DNA from: Gordius sp. MW1
Taxonomy: Eukaryota; Nematomorpha; Gordioida; Gordea; Gordiidae
DNA length: 64,000 nt
Reading direction: 5' to 3'
NCBI GenBank assembly: GCA_964036665.1
Contig: OZ038528.1
Span: forward strand, 22,555,245 to 22,619,244
This document shows positions 1-11,844 of this stretch, in pieces. A program made the position numbers and the translations under genes. Each line of letters starts with the position of its first letter. Within the stretch, counting starts at the first letter, position 1. The notes beneath the pieces are model-generated. The model was not told the DNA's origin. It did not search any database and was given only the letters and a program-made list of their open reading frames with translations.

Positions 1-24
1 TTATCCTTTACACTTCCCCCCTTT
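1..24 (-). repeat. Start of 3-prime LTR plus polypurine tract
   Basis: Read on the minus strand, a purine tract (AAAGGGGGGAAG, 24 to 13) runs directly into TGTAAAGGATAA (12 to 1). The same start, TGTAGAGGATAA, opens the 5-prime LTR at 3986, so this is the beginning of the 3-prime LTR, cut by the window edge. Confidence 0.75.
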
Positions 25-190
25 CCACAAAGATAATGTTTTAGGTAGCTTGGGGCCTGTCGTACCCGGCGCGGGTATCTAACCTCAGACAGGGCGTTGT
101 TACCATAGACTACATAGACTGCTCATTACGGTATAAAAGTGTGTGTGTTTTTTTCCGCCATTTTGAATAACACATAATATACCTCAATAC

Positions 191-433
191 GAGAACCGGT
201 CAAAGTCGCAGAAAAAAATCAGCAGAATTGGTCAGAACTGGTCAGATCAAGTTTGGTCAGGAGGGTTAGGGTTAGTGTTTTAGGTCAGCGTTTTCGGTTC
301 GGGTTAGGGTTAGATGCACATAAAATTCCTTCCACATTTGAGATTTAATTCTAATATATTGATTATCTAAAATCTTGATCTGACCAGTTCTGACCAATTC
401 TGCTGCTTTTTTTCTGCGACTTTGACCCCGATT
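191..433. mobile_element. Mutator-type MITE with long inverted repeats and 9-bp target duplication
   Basis: A 243-bp element nested inside the 103-1305 transposon. The arms (about 197-251 and 372-427) are near-perfect inverted repeats containing TCAAAGTCGCAGAAAAAA and GGTCAGAACTGGTCAGATC. The 9-bp direct repeat CCTCAATAC flanks it at 182-190 and 434-442; nine bases is the Mutator-superfamily duplication length. The loop carries two short TTAGGG-type runs (GGGTTAGGGTTAG). Confidence 0.8.
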
Positions 434-483
434 CCTCAATACCCTCACAAATAAGGTCAATTATGAATTATAAAAATACAATA

Positions 484-1095
484 AAAATTAAAAATGTAAA
501 AACTGTAATGATATTAAAATTAATCTAATAAATTATATATCAGAATACATAAATATTGTATTAATGCTCAATTTGTTAGTTGGGAATTAATGATAAAGTA
601 AAGAAATATATATTTTAAAAAGGTGAATGAAACATATTGAACTAGTTAGATATCAACAACAGTATTTTAAAATAGATATTATTGACACATTTCATACAAA
701 TTAAAAATGTAAAACTGTAATAATATTAAAATTAATCTAATAAATTAATATCAGAATACATAAATGTTGTATTAATGCTCAATTTGTTAGTTGGGAATTA
801 ATAATAAAGTAAAGAAATATATATTTTAAAAAGGTGAATGAAACATATTGAACTAGTTAGATATCAACAACAGTTTAAAATAGATATTATTGACACATTT
901 CATAAAAATTAAAAATGTAAAAACTGTAATTATATTAAAATGAATCTAATAAATTAATATCAGAATACATAAATGTTGTATTAATGCTCAATTTGTTAGT
1001 TGGGAATTAATGATAAAGTAAAGAAATATATATTTTAAAAAGGTGAATGAAACATATTGAACTAGTTAGATACCAACAACTATATTTTAAAATAG
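484..1095. repeat. Three tandem units of about 210 bp
   Basis: Units begin near 484, 698 and 904, each starting AATTAAAAATGTAAAA and ending around AACTAGTTAGATA(T/C)CAACAAC. They are about 95% alike by eye and AT-rich, with no coding signal; they fill the core of the DNA transposon. Confidence 0.85.
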
Positions 1096-3776
1096 ATATT
1101 TTTGTAAATTTTTTAAAAATATCATATATCTTGTAATATCTTACTTGTTTATGGAATCAAATCCTTTTTTCTTTAAGAAGAAAACGACATAGCGCAAAAC
1201 CACATTATATGATATAGGACGGTAGTGTTATTCAAAATGGAGGCAAATTTCACACACAATTTGCCATATGGAACATATGACATGGGCAGTCTATGTAGTC
1301 TATGGTTGTTACGCTCCGGAGCCATGGGAAGGGCATTTCACCCGCTTCTGCAGCGGCATTGTCGTTGGAACCATTGGCAGGGAACCTTGACTTGACGCAG
1401 CTGCCAAGGGACTTGCATCTATTGGCTCATTTGGAATGGGACTCGAATGCGCGAGCGTATCCCGGCTCGGCCATCAATTTTCATGCCCAACCATTGCCCA
1501 GTCCAATATTTTTTTTGGTAACTGATGTCGATGATGACTTTTCCCTAATATCGAACGAGGAAATAATGATTCCCTCCACCCATTTATCGGGCCCCAGGAA
1601 CATACGCACCCATACTGGGTCTCCGACGTCGAACGTGCGCGATTTCTCTCTCCGTCTAATGTTGAGGTTTGATTTCCCGTAACACCCCCAACTGAGTTCG
1701 AATTTCCCGCTTTAACATTCCTTCTGCAGGAGTTATCCCAGTCGCTGGGTGGATAGTAGCCCTGTAATTTTCCAGGAATACTTGATTCAATAAACTTTTA
1801 ATAAAAAAAAAATCGGAATTGTTGCGTACCACCGCCTCCTTTGCTAGCCGCACGTATCCTTCCGCCAATCCATTTGACGCGGGGTGATAGGGTGCTGAAT
1901 CCCCCTACGCCTACAAATCCTCGAATCTCCTGGCTTCTAAACTGACCGTTATCCAATATAAGGACTGATGGGCTACCGAACCTGGCGAACACCTCCGCCA
2001 GCTTTGTTATTATGGTTGAGGTTGACGTATCTTCTAGTTTGAACACCTCCAACCATTTTGTTCCATTATCCACTAAGACTAAATACGACCTGCCGCGCAC
2101 CGGCCCAAACAAATGCACGTATACCTGTATCTAAGGCCTAAAGGTATGTTCACCTTTGATCAACGGCGCCCTTTTTGCTGCTGCGGCCATGTATTCGCTA
2201 GGTTTACGATATCCTGAATAAGTGTCGGCCACCATACATATCGAGCTGCCACCTGTTGCATTCGCTTAACGCCCACGTGGCCCTTGTGTAATCGTTGTAG
2301 CACCGCGTACCTTAACCTGGCTGGAATGAAGACCCGTCGTCCCTTGTAGAAAATAACATCATTGGACTCGTGTAACTTCGGCAGGTACCTTTCGTAGAGG
2401 CGCATAGTGCCCACGACTACTGTGCCATTCTGCGTCCCCTTTATCCATTCCTTGAGATGCCGTAACGTCTCGTCGCTGGCGGTATACTGTCGTATAACGT
2501 CAAGTGAGATAAACGCGTTCGCGGTATCCTCTAGTACCACTTCGGTAACTTTGCAAGCATGCTCGCTTGGTCGCCTCGATAAAAAACTGGCTGCGTTATC
2601 TTTACCCCGCCATGGCTTGATATTGCTCTTGGTCCGGTCCCGCGCTCATAGAGTCAGGCTTATCGGGGTTGGATGGAATTACAGATTGTTGCTGAGACGA
2701 GTAGCCAGGGTCACTAGAAACCGCTTGCGGATTTGCCCCCTTCTGCACCGTCATCCGCCGAACCATCACCTCGACGTGTCCATTGGTTACGTGCGGCTCT
2801 TTTGGGGCCTTCTCCTCGACGAAATTCACTACGTAGCGCTCCATGAAGGCTCATTAATTCCATTTGGCTAGCTCCCATAGTCTTTTCCGAACTTTTTTAT
2901 CCAGTTCGTTCTGAGTATAGGCGGTCCCTTTACATCCGCCACTAATAGCGGCACGCTTCCGGGTGGAACCTAGCCGGCCTCGGCTGTTACGTCACCGATA
3001 ATCCTTATCTCCTTGCAGAACGCATGTACGGAAGGTCTCGGGTTTGTTTGCACCGGTAAACGCTCCTTTCACAAGTTGGCCGGCACGATTGTAACGGTGG
3101 AGCCCGTGTTCATAAGAAAAGTTATCAAGGTGTTATTAATATATACATCAATAGTCAAAATATCTAAAGCATGGCCGAACCTGGTCATACTCGGGCCCGA
3201 CCTCATCGCTTCGACCGCGAATGCCTCGTTTACTGACAGGTGCATCGTCCTCAGGCCTTCGTCGATTGCCTCCCGACAAAGGGCGATCTCCACGGCCTTG
3301 TCCCATTTGAGGTCCCTTTCGGCCATCAACAAAGCCTGCACCGTTGGGTCGTAGAGCCCTAAAATCAGCTGATCGAGCATCCGGGTCGATTATTCTCCGG
3401 GATGAAAATCGCAGTCCTTTGATGCCTCCTTTAGCCTGCGAATATATCGCATGAGTTCTCCTCGGGCATCGTCGAATATTTTTAAACATAAATCTTTGCG
3501 CAAGTCGGCAGGTCTGCCCCTTAAACACCTTCTTCGCTCTCCCGGTCGCTTTCTCGAACGTCCATTCGGTAGGGTTATCCGGGTACGCGTCGTCCGCGAT
3601 AACCTTAAACGCCTCCGCCGATAACAAACTCAACAACCTGCACGTTTTCTGGGTATCGGATAACGTCCCTGATTGTGCCTTGATGTTGGCCTCGAATTGG
3701 AGTAAAAATGTTGCAATAGAATCTCCCACTCTGAATAATTCCACGTAGGTTTTAACGATCCTACTCACGACGCCAT

Positions 3777-3986
3777 TGTTAATGCTATTTGACTTTATTC
3801 GAAATCAATGGGATATAACCACGTTAACCGTATACGCGCGTGCGACATGAATAAAACGCGCTCGAACATACGATTATAAGGAAACGCGAAAAGGAAATAA
3901 TATGTATATCACGTGTAGTGTGTCTTTTACTCCACCGGCAAAATAGAACTTAAGCGTACATTACACATCGTCAGTTATCCTCTACA
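3777..3986 (-). repeat. 5-prime LTR of the Gypsy fossil
   Basis: About 210 bp. On the minus strand it starts TGTAGAGGATAA (3986) and ends AACA (3777), followed by a TGG-starting primer-binding-site-like sequence. The start matches the LTR start seen at the left window edge after the polypurine tract. The outer flank is AAATT; its partner lies outside the window. Confidence 0.7.
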
Positions 3987-4049
3987 AAATTTTTAAATTT
4001 TTTTTTAAAAATCAGGCATTTAAATTTGTTGTCTAATACAAAAATTTAT

Positions 4050-6946
4050 AATTGACATGTTTAATGTCAGATTAATATAACTTCTTCATTATCAAACATT
4101 TGGCCCCAGAGTCGTGGGGTTTGTTCTGATGAGTTTCTTCCATCTTGATCGGTCAAGTGCAATGTCTTGATGAATCTTCTTAGTTTTTATAAATGTGTCC
4201 ACTTACCCTTTCTACGTGACACGAGGTCGCCCTCTCCATCTCTTGTCCGAACCTACATGTCCAATACTTTTCAATTAGCATTAATCGTCTCTCTTCTTGT
4301 TGTATGCCTAGAACACCTTAGATTTTCGTTATCATGGTTAAATACCCCTTTTCATCATAAGAAAGTCATTTGGGATATAGCGAGCTTAGTATACCCAAAG
4401 CTCCAACGTATCATTTTCATCTCCGTGACTTGTAATAGCTTTTCTTCCGTGGTGATATTTAAGTTTCACTATCATAGAGTGGCGCCGGTCTTACGATGGA
4501 TTTGTAAGCTTCCCTCTTCAACCATTTTGGCATTTTCTTGTGTCACATTACACAGATTTACTTCGCCATTTAAGCCATCCATCCGGGCATTGACTTCTGT
4601 TAGGCAACTTCCCTCTTGATGTAACATCGAGCCGAGGTAAGTAAACCTGTCTACTTTTGAATACTTTAGATGATCATCTAGAGATAAGATGCCTGTAACG
4701 TTCATCTCCATGTATATCGTTTATCAATCGTTGACCACTAAACCATAACCTACTAAGGGCTTTGATCACTTTTCGGCTTCCTCGAATGCTTTCTTTTTTG
4801 TCTCTTCACATAGTACTATATCATTGGCATAAAGCATACACCATGGCGATGGCTTTTGAATGTATCTCGTTATCGTTTCCATAATAATAATTAATAAAAA
4901 GGGACTTAGAGCAGATGTTTGATGTAACCCAATTTTAATCCGAAAATGTTTAGAGTCTTTAACTGTTGTTGTATTGTCACGCATGAATATGAGGCTTCAT
5001 AAATATTCTGCATAAGCCGTATATATGGTCAGGGATGTTTTTTCATGAACCGCCATATTAAATCGCTAGGGGACCGTGTCATAAGCTTTCTCCAAGTCGA
5101 CAAAGACCTATGTGGTTTACTAATCTTTTCATCATAATTATCCATCACTTATCTTAGTGCGAAGATTGGGTCGATTTTGGATTTGCCGACCACAAATCCG
5201 GGCCACCTCGTTTTTCAGCCTTTTTACTAAGATTCTTTCTATAGGCTAGGAGTGGCAAATCAGCTTGATACCTCTTTAATGGCCAAAGTCCTATGGGTCT
5301 CCTTTGCCTTTGAATAAGGGTATATTCGTACATGATCTCTCTCCATAGGAATTCGCTCTTTTCAATATCTTGTTAAGAGGTTCGTCATGGTCGTGACTCC
5401 TTCACGGCATCCGAGTATTCCATAGGTATTCCATCAGAGCCATTAGCTTTTGCTTTGTGCATCTTGTTCATTTGTGTCCTAACTCCTCCTGAAAGAGTTC
5501 TACCATACTTTGGCTCAATATCGAGATGGAAATCTTCGTCATTTGCAATATTCATAAGTTTCGCGAAATACTCTTTCCATCTTTCTATCACTTCCTTCGT
5601 CTTGAATAAGGTTTGTTCCTTCTCGTTTTAGACTATTTTAAATAATCCGACATCGCAACTTTTTCTCCCATATCTTGACCAATTTGTACATGAGCCTTTA
5701 GTCCTCTTTATGGTCTAATCTGTTTGCCATCTCGTTGTACGCGGCATTATTCGCTATTGCAACGGATTATTACACGGCTCTCTTTGAAACCGTCGACTTT
5801 TTTGAATTATGCTACTGTTCATTCGATTGAATTTCTAACCGAAGGATCCCACGACCATAGTTCCCTATTCATAGCTTGGCCTCCTTTGGTCTGCCCTAGA
5901 ACACGAATCGCTGTTTCCTTTATGTCCTTGGATAGCGTCTCCCAATCGTAGTCTAGGTCCCTTTGCAAACCCAAGAGTGATGAGCCTTTTTGATAATATT
6001 TTTCGCTGTCGACGTATCCTTTAGCCTTTCATGAATTCGAGGTTCACAAATCTTTCTTCTTTCAGAAAAAACTCTTCTGTCAAGATCCATAACAAGGGGA
6101 CAATGTTGCCTGGCGATTTCCTTCCCTAGGTATTACTTTGCAATTCTTGATACCCCATATTTCCATTCGCCGTTTGAGCAGATAATCAATTTGACTAAAA
6201 TGCTTCTCACTTCTATAAGTCACAATATGATCTTTGCGTTTTTAAAAATAGGTGTTAACGATGGCCATATCGTATGCTTGTGATACTTGGTTGGCCTTTC
6301 TTCCTGTCCAATTCCTTGTATTTCCTTTTCCAATAAATCGAAGAATATGTCTGTTTCTGATTCCACATACCCATTTGGAAAGCATACGCGCCCATAACTC
6401 TTTGGAAGCCCCCTTGAACTGCAATCTTAATCCACATTAGCCTATTTAAACAACGCTTGACTTCTACCACCTCATCCTTAAACGATTCGCTCAGAACGAT
6501 ACCGACCCCGTTTCGATGATTTGGGGGCCCATTGTAGAATATTTTGTATGTTTCTCCTAACTCCCGCGCTTTGGTTCCTTTCCACCTTGTCTCTTGTAGG
6601 CAGGCGATGTGTACCTTACATCTTTTTAGCATTTGTGCGACCTCGCTGCTCTTTGCCGTCAACGTTCCCACATACCAGCAAGATTAGCATTCTTTCCACC
6701 ACTGATTTCCTTAACCGCCTTCGTTGTGAGTCCGGCAATAACCCTTGTATTTCACATTGCATGCGAAAGGTATGCAGTGCGTGTAGTTTGTGGAAGACGC
6801 CCTAGCTTTCTCTTGTAAAATTTTATTTGATACCATACCATCATAATTTTGGAGTTGGTTATTATAGCCGATTTACGACCTGTCGCCACCCCCTCTTTTT
6901 GCACACTGACTTGGCTAAAAAGTGATAAAATAATACGCAAATACAA
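4050..6946 (-). mobile_element. RTE-clade LINE, degraded, copy A
   Basis: Minus-strand non-LTR retrotransposon. Upstream N-terminal region and apurinic-type endonuclease at about 6946-6250 (ACLQETRWKG, then NGVGIVLSESFKDEV). Linker at about 5590-5385 (RWKEYFAKLMN, MHKAKANGSDGIPMEY). Reverse transcriptase at about 5250-4770 with GLHQTSALSPFL and a degenerate catalytic box YANDIVLCEE, where the family has YADDIV. C-terminal part at about 4711-4472 (DRFTYLGSMLHQEGS). RTE elements encode one polyprotein of about 1000 residues; here it is broken into many frames, so the copy is dead. The same element occurs at 30370-33710 and, as a 5-prime fragment, at 16541-17276. Confidence 0.9.
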
Positions 6947-7641
6947 AATACACTAATAAATATCATTAGGCCCGAATTACCCGCGAGCCTGCCCGAAATT
7001 CTTAATTACTACAGTTGCCAGGTAAGACGACCCGAGGGCTGTATAATAAGCATGATTTATAGATTCCATGTAAAATCGATCATAAAAACGCCCTTTTTGG
7101 TCGACCTCCTCAGATTTTTTCGAATATTAACTGAGAGTTATAGCTCATTTAGACCACTAGTTTTGGAGTCGTGTGGGTGTTATAAGGTCAAAAATTAATT
7201 TTGCACGACATCGGTTTATGACGCTAAAATTAATATTTTGGAATCATTCACTTTTTATACATAATATTATGTTCTAAAGACAGATAATATCTGTTTCAAA
7301 AATTATCATATTAATTAATGAAAGCTGGAGACCGTTTGAATAATGTTTTTACCACTTATAAAACAATTTAAATTAAAATGGGGGCCACCATTATAAAATG
7401 GTAAAAAATCAAATTATTTAATTTATTACTATTGGCGCAAAATAACCACAAATTTTTTTTCTTTATTATAATAATAATACTAAATGTGCAATGAATTAGC
7501 ATTACTACTCCAATCCATCCTGTACATCCCCCCCCCCCCCCGATTCCCCATAGCTTTATAATCTTGGAAGGCAATTTAAAAAGTACATTGTAATAATTTT
7601 AATTTAATAATCAACTTAAAGGTACGATAAGACAAAGGGTA
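6947..7641. other. Spacer shared with copy B, no gene seen
   Basis: Non-coding AT-rich sequence alignable with 33711-34313, including a poly-C run at about 7530-7543 that is also present in B. The base just before the hAT insertion belongs to the target duplication AAAGGGTA (7634-7641). Confidence 0.6.
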
Positions 7642-9259
7642 CAGGCGCGTACGGAAGGGGGGGGGGGGGGGGTTTCGGGTTTGAACCCCCCCCCCCCTCC
7701 TGGATATTATTTTTTTTCAAAACACAACACAAACATATTGATAATCATAATTATAATTAATTTAGCTAGTGTCAAGTGCTGCGTTTATATTTATATATAT
7801 GTTAAAAAATCAAGTCGACAAATTAATAAATTTTGAATTTCGGAATTTGTATTTTTGATTAAAAGCTTGCAAACTGATCTTATTTGTAAATTTAAGTTCC
7901 GCGCCCATTAAAGATTCCTGTAAAATTCCTAACATTAGGAATTGTATGGGTAAGATTCATTTTTTATATCTATTATGTTATATTAAGGTGTTGTCAAAAA
8001 AATCACTGATTTTATATCAACCCCCAAAAGATTTAATCTATTCACTTCTAAAGTATTGTCATTGCCGGATAATCCTAAATTCACAAAATTAATATCACTG
8101 TGTGAAACTAGATGGACACAAAAGCACAATTCGGTTCAAAGATTCTGTGAAGCGAAGGAAGCAATATTTGCTACCTTGGAGGAGATGTGTGAATGGGACG
8201 ATGAAGAATCATCGTCCAATGCGGCGATTTTGCTTTCATCATTAAGGACATCCAACTTTGGCTGTCTTTGTACATGCTAAATCAAATTTTCTCTTACACT
8301 ATTAATCTTAGCAATTATTTGCAAAGGATTAATATAGACCGTTCTCAGGCCATAAATGCAGCCGAAAATGCCTTTATACAGATTCAACATTTGCGGGAAA
8401 ATTCCCAAGAAGAATTTAGAACAATCTACAATGATGTCTTGTCACTAGGAGATATATATGATTTCAAAATTACTATCCCTAGGAGAGCCTCTTCGTTCAA
8501 ACATTGAAACATCTTGTCCAGAAACTTATTACAGAGTTTCGTTGTATAACTCCTTTTTAGATGCGGTTTTGGTGGAACTGATGAAAGGTTTCTAAAAAAC
8601 AAGCAAATATTGTTGGGATTTGATTCCCTTCTAATTAAGTCCCCTGTCATGCTCTCAACAGAGATATTAAATAACTTTCTTCAATCGGCAAATTTTTATG
8701 AAGAAGATCTTGACGGTTCTCAAGAACAATTCAAATCGGATATTAAACTGTGGTATCAGTCGTTCAAGGACTGTGAATTAGAGAAATTGCCTACCAATGC
8801 ATTGGAAACATTAACCAATCATGCGTCCAAATTAAAATTACATCCAAATATAAAAACATTATACCATATTTTAGCCACACTCCCCGTTACAACATGCTCT
8901 AATGAGAGATGTTTTTTAGCTTTAAAAAGACTAAAAACTTACCTCAGGAACACAATGGGACAAGAAAGGTAAATTAAATGGTTTTACTAATTTTTAATTT
9001 AGGCTTACTGGATTAACCTTGTTAAATTTATATAGACAATATACCCCCAAAACAGAAGATATTATTAATGCATTTTTATCTAAAAAACGTCGATATTAAT
9101 TGTTTATAGTTTTTAAATATTTTGTTATATTATAATTTATTTTTGTTGTATTTTTACTTTCAATAATATATGTCGAAAATAAAAATACTTCCAAAAAAAA
9201 TATGGCTTCAAAAATTTTAAAACCCCCCCCCCCTCTAGCAAATCCTGGGTACGCCCTTG
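7642..9259 (+). mobile_element. hAT-superfamily transposon with decayed ZMYM1-like transposase
   Basis: 1618 bp, flanked by a perfect 8-bp duplication AAAGGGTA (7634-7641 and 9260-9267), the hAT length. The ends are hAT-like: CAGGCGCGTACGG at left and CCTGGGTACGCCCTTG at right, each followed inward by G or C homopolymers. Plus-strand remnants of the transposase: SLCETRWTQKHNSVQRF (about 8085-8135), and the C-terminal dimerisation block LPVTTCSNERCFLALKRLK (about 8880-8935) continuing into TYLRNTMGQER. The N-terminal zinc-finger part and first catalytic region are missing and the frame is broken, so it is a deletion derivative. The empty target survives at 34306-34313. Confidence 0.92.
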
Positions 9260-9642
9260 AAAGGGTAAATTTGTTTAATATGGCTTAGCCAAGACTTCAT
9301 ACTTGAAAACGATTAATCCTGCCCCTTAATTGTAGACTTTTATTTTAAAACATAATTAGCAGATGAAGATAACAAACTTTAGAAAATTATTATTACACAT
9401 CAAGAATCAAAAACCTTCGGAGAGCATGGCGCACCTATTAAAATTATTGAAAATTATCATATATCTATATATAATGTAAAAAGCAATTCAATTTAAATTT
9501 GATAATGTATTTGCTCAAATTGTCAATTTAAATAGTTTTTTTGGAGGGGTGATATTTATTAAAGGTAAATTATGAAAAGAGGGGGGAAAAGGAGTTAGTA
9601 AGTTTGTAAGAGTAAGGTGTGTATATAGTAAAGTAAAAAGGT

Positions 9643-10621
9643 CAGGCGCGTAGCCAGAATTTTCTGGGGGGGGGGGGGAATTTCAAAAAATTATTATAAC
9701 ATTTTATTTAAACCCCAAAATTATAAAATCTGGTATAAAACATAAAAAAAGTCATTTTAAAATGATTTCATATTTTTTTCCCAGCGTCATCTGGAGTAGG
9801 AGCTAATTCCTCATGAATCGCTAATAAAAGTGTCAATCCATTTAATCTATTCAAACGTCAAGAAGTTTTAATTTAAATGTTGTCAGAAATGGAAGAGAAA
9901 CCAAATAAAGAGAAAGTGAAGCAAGCTGGTATGATCACGATGTGTAATACAGGCTGCAACCTGCAACTTTGCTCACTTCTCTACGACGACAATCTGAATA
10001 TATTAAGCAAGCAATTGCAAAAAAAGGACCTAGATCTTCAGCAAGGCAGACAGTTAGCAGAAACTTTAGTAATAGTAATCGAGCCTAAGGCTAAGTTGTA
10101 TGATTTTGAACTTAAGAAACCTCGATATGCAAAGAAAATGAACGGTTTTTGGACAAGAAACAAGTTTTGGCAAATTTCCAAATAATATTATTGTATTGCC
10201 AGAAACGCGAATGAAAATAAATTATAGAAGGATTTCGTCCAAAGAATCCCTTGGACGCCCTATCAGATTATAAAATATTGTAATCTTTGCCCAACTACAC
10301 AACTCTTTTTTACCTATTAGCTTTTATATAAGAAATACTATGTCAAAAAATAGATTAAATGGATCGGCCCTTTTTTATGGCATTTTTATTTCAACATTAA
10401 AATTAAAAAAAGAAAGTCATTATAAAATAATTTTATATTTTCTTTTTCCCAGCGATAATATCTCAAGAACTTCATCTGGAGTGGGAGCCATTTTCCAATT
10501 AATTGCATAGCAATTAATAAGTGTCTTATTTGGTCAGTTACGTTGTTACGTTGCACAACTATAAAATATAAACTTTAAATCTAAAAAAAAAAAATTTCGG
10601 CCCCCCGCATCTACGCTACTG
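9643..10621 (+). mobile_element. Second hAT-type element with a transposase remnant
   Basis: 979 bp. Ends CAGGCGCGTAGCCAG (left) and CTACGCTACTG (right), poly-G at left and C-rich at right. Flanks AAAAAGGT (9635-9642) and AAAGAGGT (10622-10629) agree at 7 of 8 positions, an aged 8-bp duplication. A 102-residue frame at 9877-10185 contains ILSKQLQKKDLDLQQGRQL, which resembles the middle of ZMYM1-like hAT transposases, where a leucine-rich stretch with a KDLD motif is typical. Absent from duplication copy B. Confidence 0.75.
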
Positions 10622-11197
10622 AAAGAGGTTAATTTGAATAATCATTTCAAGGTGATGTTTAAATTGCACTTTAAATTAACATACACTCTTGTCTATTCCG
10701 TATTAATATATACAATTAATCCCATTAACTAATATTTAAAGAAACTTTAATTGGCTATTTGCATCTTAATTGCTTCAAGTTAACTCTAAATTAGTTTGAT
10801 ATAACATTTTGTGTTAGCCCAAATTTATTAATCTGTAACCTGTCATATGAGGTGTGGCATTTATAAATAAAACTGTTAAACAATTAAAATCCTATATTTT
10901 ATCATTTTTAAATAAATCCAAGCTTCTAATTAAATTTTCTCGTAGTTTACATGCGTGCAAAAAGATCGGAAATTAATTGACGGCAATATAAAAGAATTCT
11001 CTATTTGATATGTTTATTTATTTAACAACCTTCATCCTATATTATTTTATGAAAAGCTTTAGTAACATATAAAATTGCCTAATAAACACACCTCTATATT
11101 TCACTTTTTCTTCGAATTTCAGCGCATGCCCTAAAAGCTATCCCTTATACAACGATTATACAAATATTTTTTACAAATTTGAAACATATATACTATA

Positions 11198-11429
11198 ATG
11201 CCTTTCTTAGTTATAATCGGATATTTTATGTGCTCCTTTCTTCAACAAATGATAGTAGCAGGTAATAAATCGTTTTATTCACATATCTTGATCATATATA
11301 TATGAAATAGATAACGCTGATTTTAAAATCATTAAAGACGGACTTTATGTGTTTGATTATCGCCCTACTTACTATTTTGAATACCAAAATACCCATGAAT
11401 CTGGCAATTTTACAGTATACAGGAATTAA
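11198..11429 (+). CDS. Small secreted peptide gene, copy A (signal exon + exon 2a)
   Basis: Two exons, 11198-11261 and 11311-11429, joined across a 49-bp GT-AG intron, encode 60 residues. Exon 1 gives a hydrophobic signal peptide (MPFLVIIGYFMCSFLQQ, ending ..MIVA) and stops in phase 1 (GCA G). Exon 2a opens with DNADFKIIKD and ends NFTVYRN followed by TAA; the mature part is about 39 residues, tyrosine- and phenylalanine-rich, with no cysteine. The splice boundaries are kept in copies B and C. Between A and C the mature part is strongly diverged and 7 codons longer in C, while exon 1 and the flanks stay above 90% identical by eye. The intron length matches those of CZIB at 29.2 kb. No family is recognised. 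The start was chosen because it begins the hydrophobic stretch in all three copies. No transcript evidence is available. Confidence 0.6.
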
Positions 11430-11469
11430 TTATATATTGTATATTTATTCCATTATTCTGTATTTCTTT

Positions 11470-11585
11470 GTATAAAATTGGTGGATTTGGATTGATAAAG
11501 TAGGTAGAGGGAAATCGAACGCGTATTTCGGGTAAATATAGCCTATCATCAGGAAAAAAAGTGAAGATGACCACCGATTTTATAC
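11470..11585 (-). ncRNA. Hammerhead-ribozyme-like hairpin, Penelope type, copy A
   Basis: On the minus strand the order is outer stem arm (GTATAAAATCGGTGG), CCTGATGA, short stem II (GGCTATA..ACC), CGAAA (core 11526-11553), then the complementary outer arm (CCACCAATTTTATAC). CTGATGA, stem II and GAAA are the fixed parts of the hammerhead core, and Penelope-like retroelements are known to carry minimal hammerheads in their terminal repeats. Stem III is very short and not convincing here. Found at the same place in copies B and C, between exons 2a and 2b, so it was probably captured from a Penelope-like element before the copies split. Confidence 0.45.
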
Positions 11586-11844
11586 AGCGAAATACAAGAA
11601 TTGAATTTTATCACATAATATATTTTTGCCATTTTCGATACTTTGCTACACATATTATTTAATTTTTTTTTGAATAGGGAAAAACTCTTCAATTCAAGGT
11701 TTTTTTCAGTGATTCCATGACATACATAACAGTTTATAAAGATGCCACTAAAACCGTTAAAATTATTACTTTCTGTTTTTATCGAGGTAACGGAAGTTAC
11801 CTTAAAAATTTTTAAAATTATTTTTCAAATCCTCCGTGACATAG

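Larger units (their letters stand above)
103..1305. mobile_element. Non-autonomous DNA transposon with 20-bp terminal inverted repeats
   Basis: The ends are perfect inverted 20-mers (CCATAGACTACATAGACTGC at the left and its complement at the right), with weaker inverted similarity about 60-100 bp inside (CCATTTTGAATAACA). The direct repeat TTGTTA flanks it at 97-102 and 1306-1311, a probable 6-bp target duplication inside the Gypsy fossil. There is no transposase. The interior holds three tandem units of about 210 bp and a smaller nested MITE. The superfamily is not assigned. Confidence 0.8.
1..3986 (-). mobile_element. Ty3/Gypsy LTR retroelement fossil, incomplete
   Basis: Minus-strand Gypsy-type element cut by the left window edge. 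From right to left one sees a 5-prime LTR (3777-3986), a primer-binding-site-like TGGCGTCGTG next to it, gag-like protein (about 3.77-3.15 kb), an aspartic-protease-like stretch (about 3.2-3.07 kb), a zinc-binding HHCC plus integrase core (LHKGHVGVKRM, ARYVWWP, then VLVDNGTKWLEVF; about 2.54-1.8 kb), an integrase C-terminal part, a polypurine tract and the first bases of the 3-prime LTR. It is a broken, incomplete fossil with on the order of ten breaks, and it carries a later DNA transposon at 103-1305. Only the first 12 bp of the second LTR are in view, so age cannot be read from LTR divergence; decay suggests it is older than the Gypsy copy at 56.7 kb. Confidence 0.88.

Noticed and set aside
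1302-1682. 126-residue plus-strand frame
   Set aside because: Shadow of the minus-strand Gypsy pol region.
2407-2871. 154-residue plus-strand frame
   Set aside because: Opposite strand of the Gypsy integrase region; no family features.
4167-4619. 150-residue plus-strand frame
   Set aside because: Opposite strand of the RTE LINE C-terminal region.
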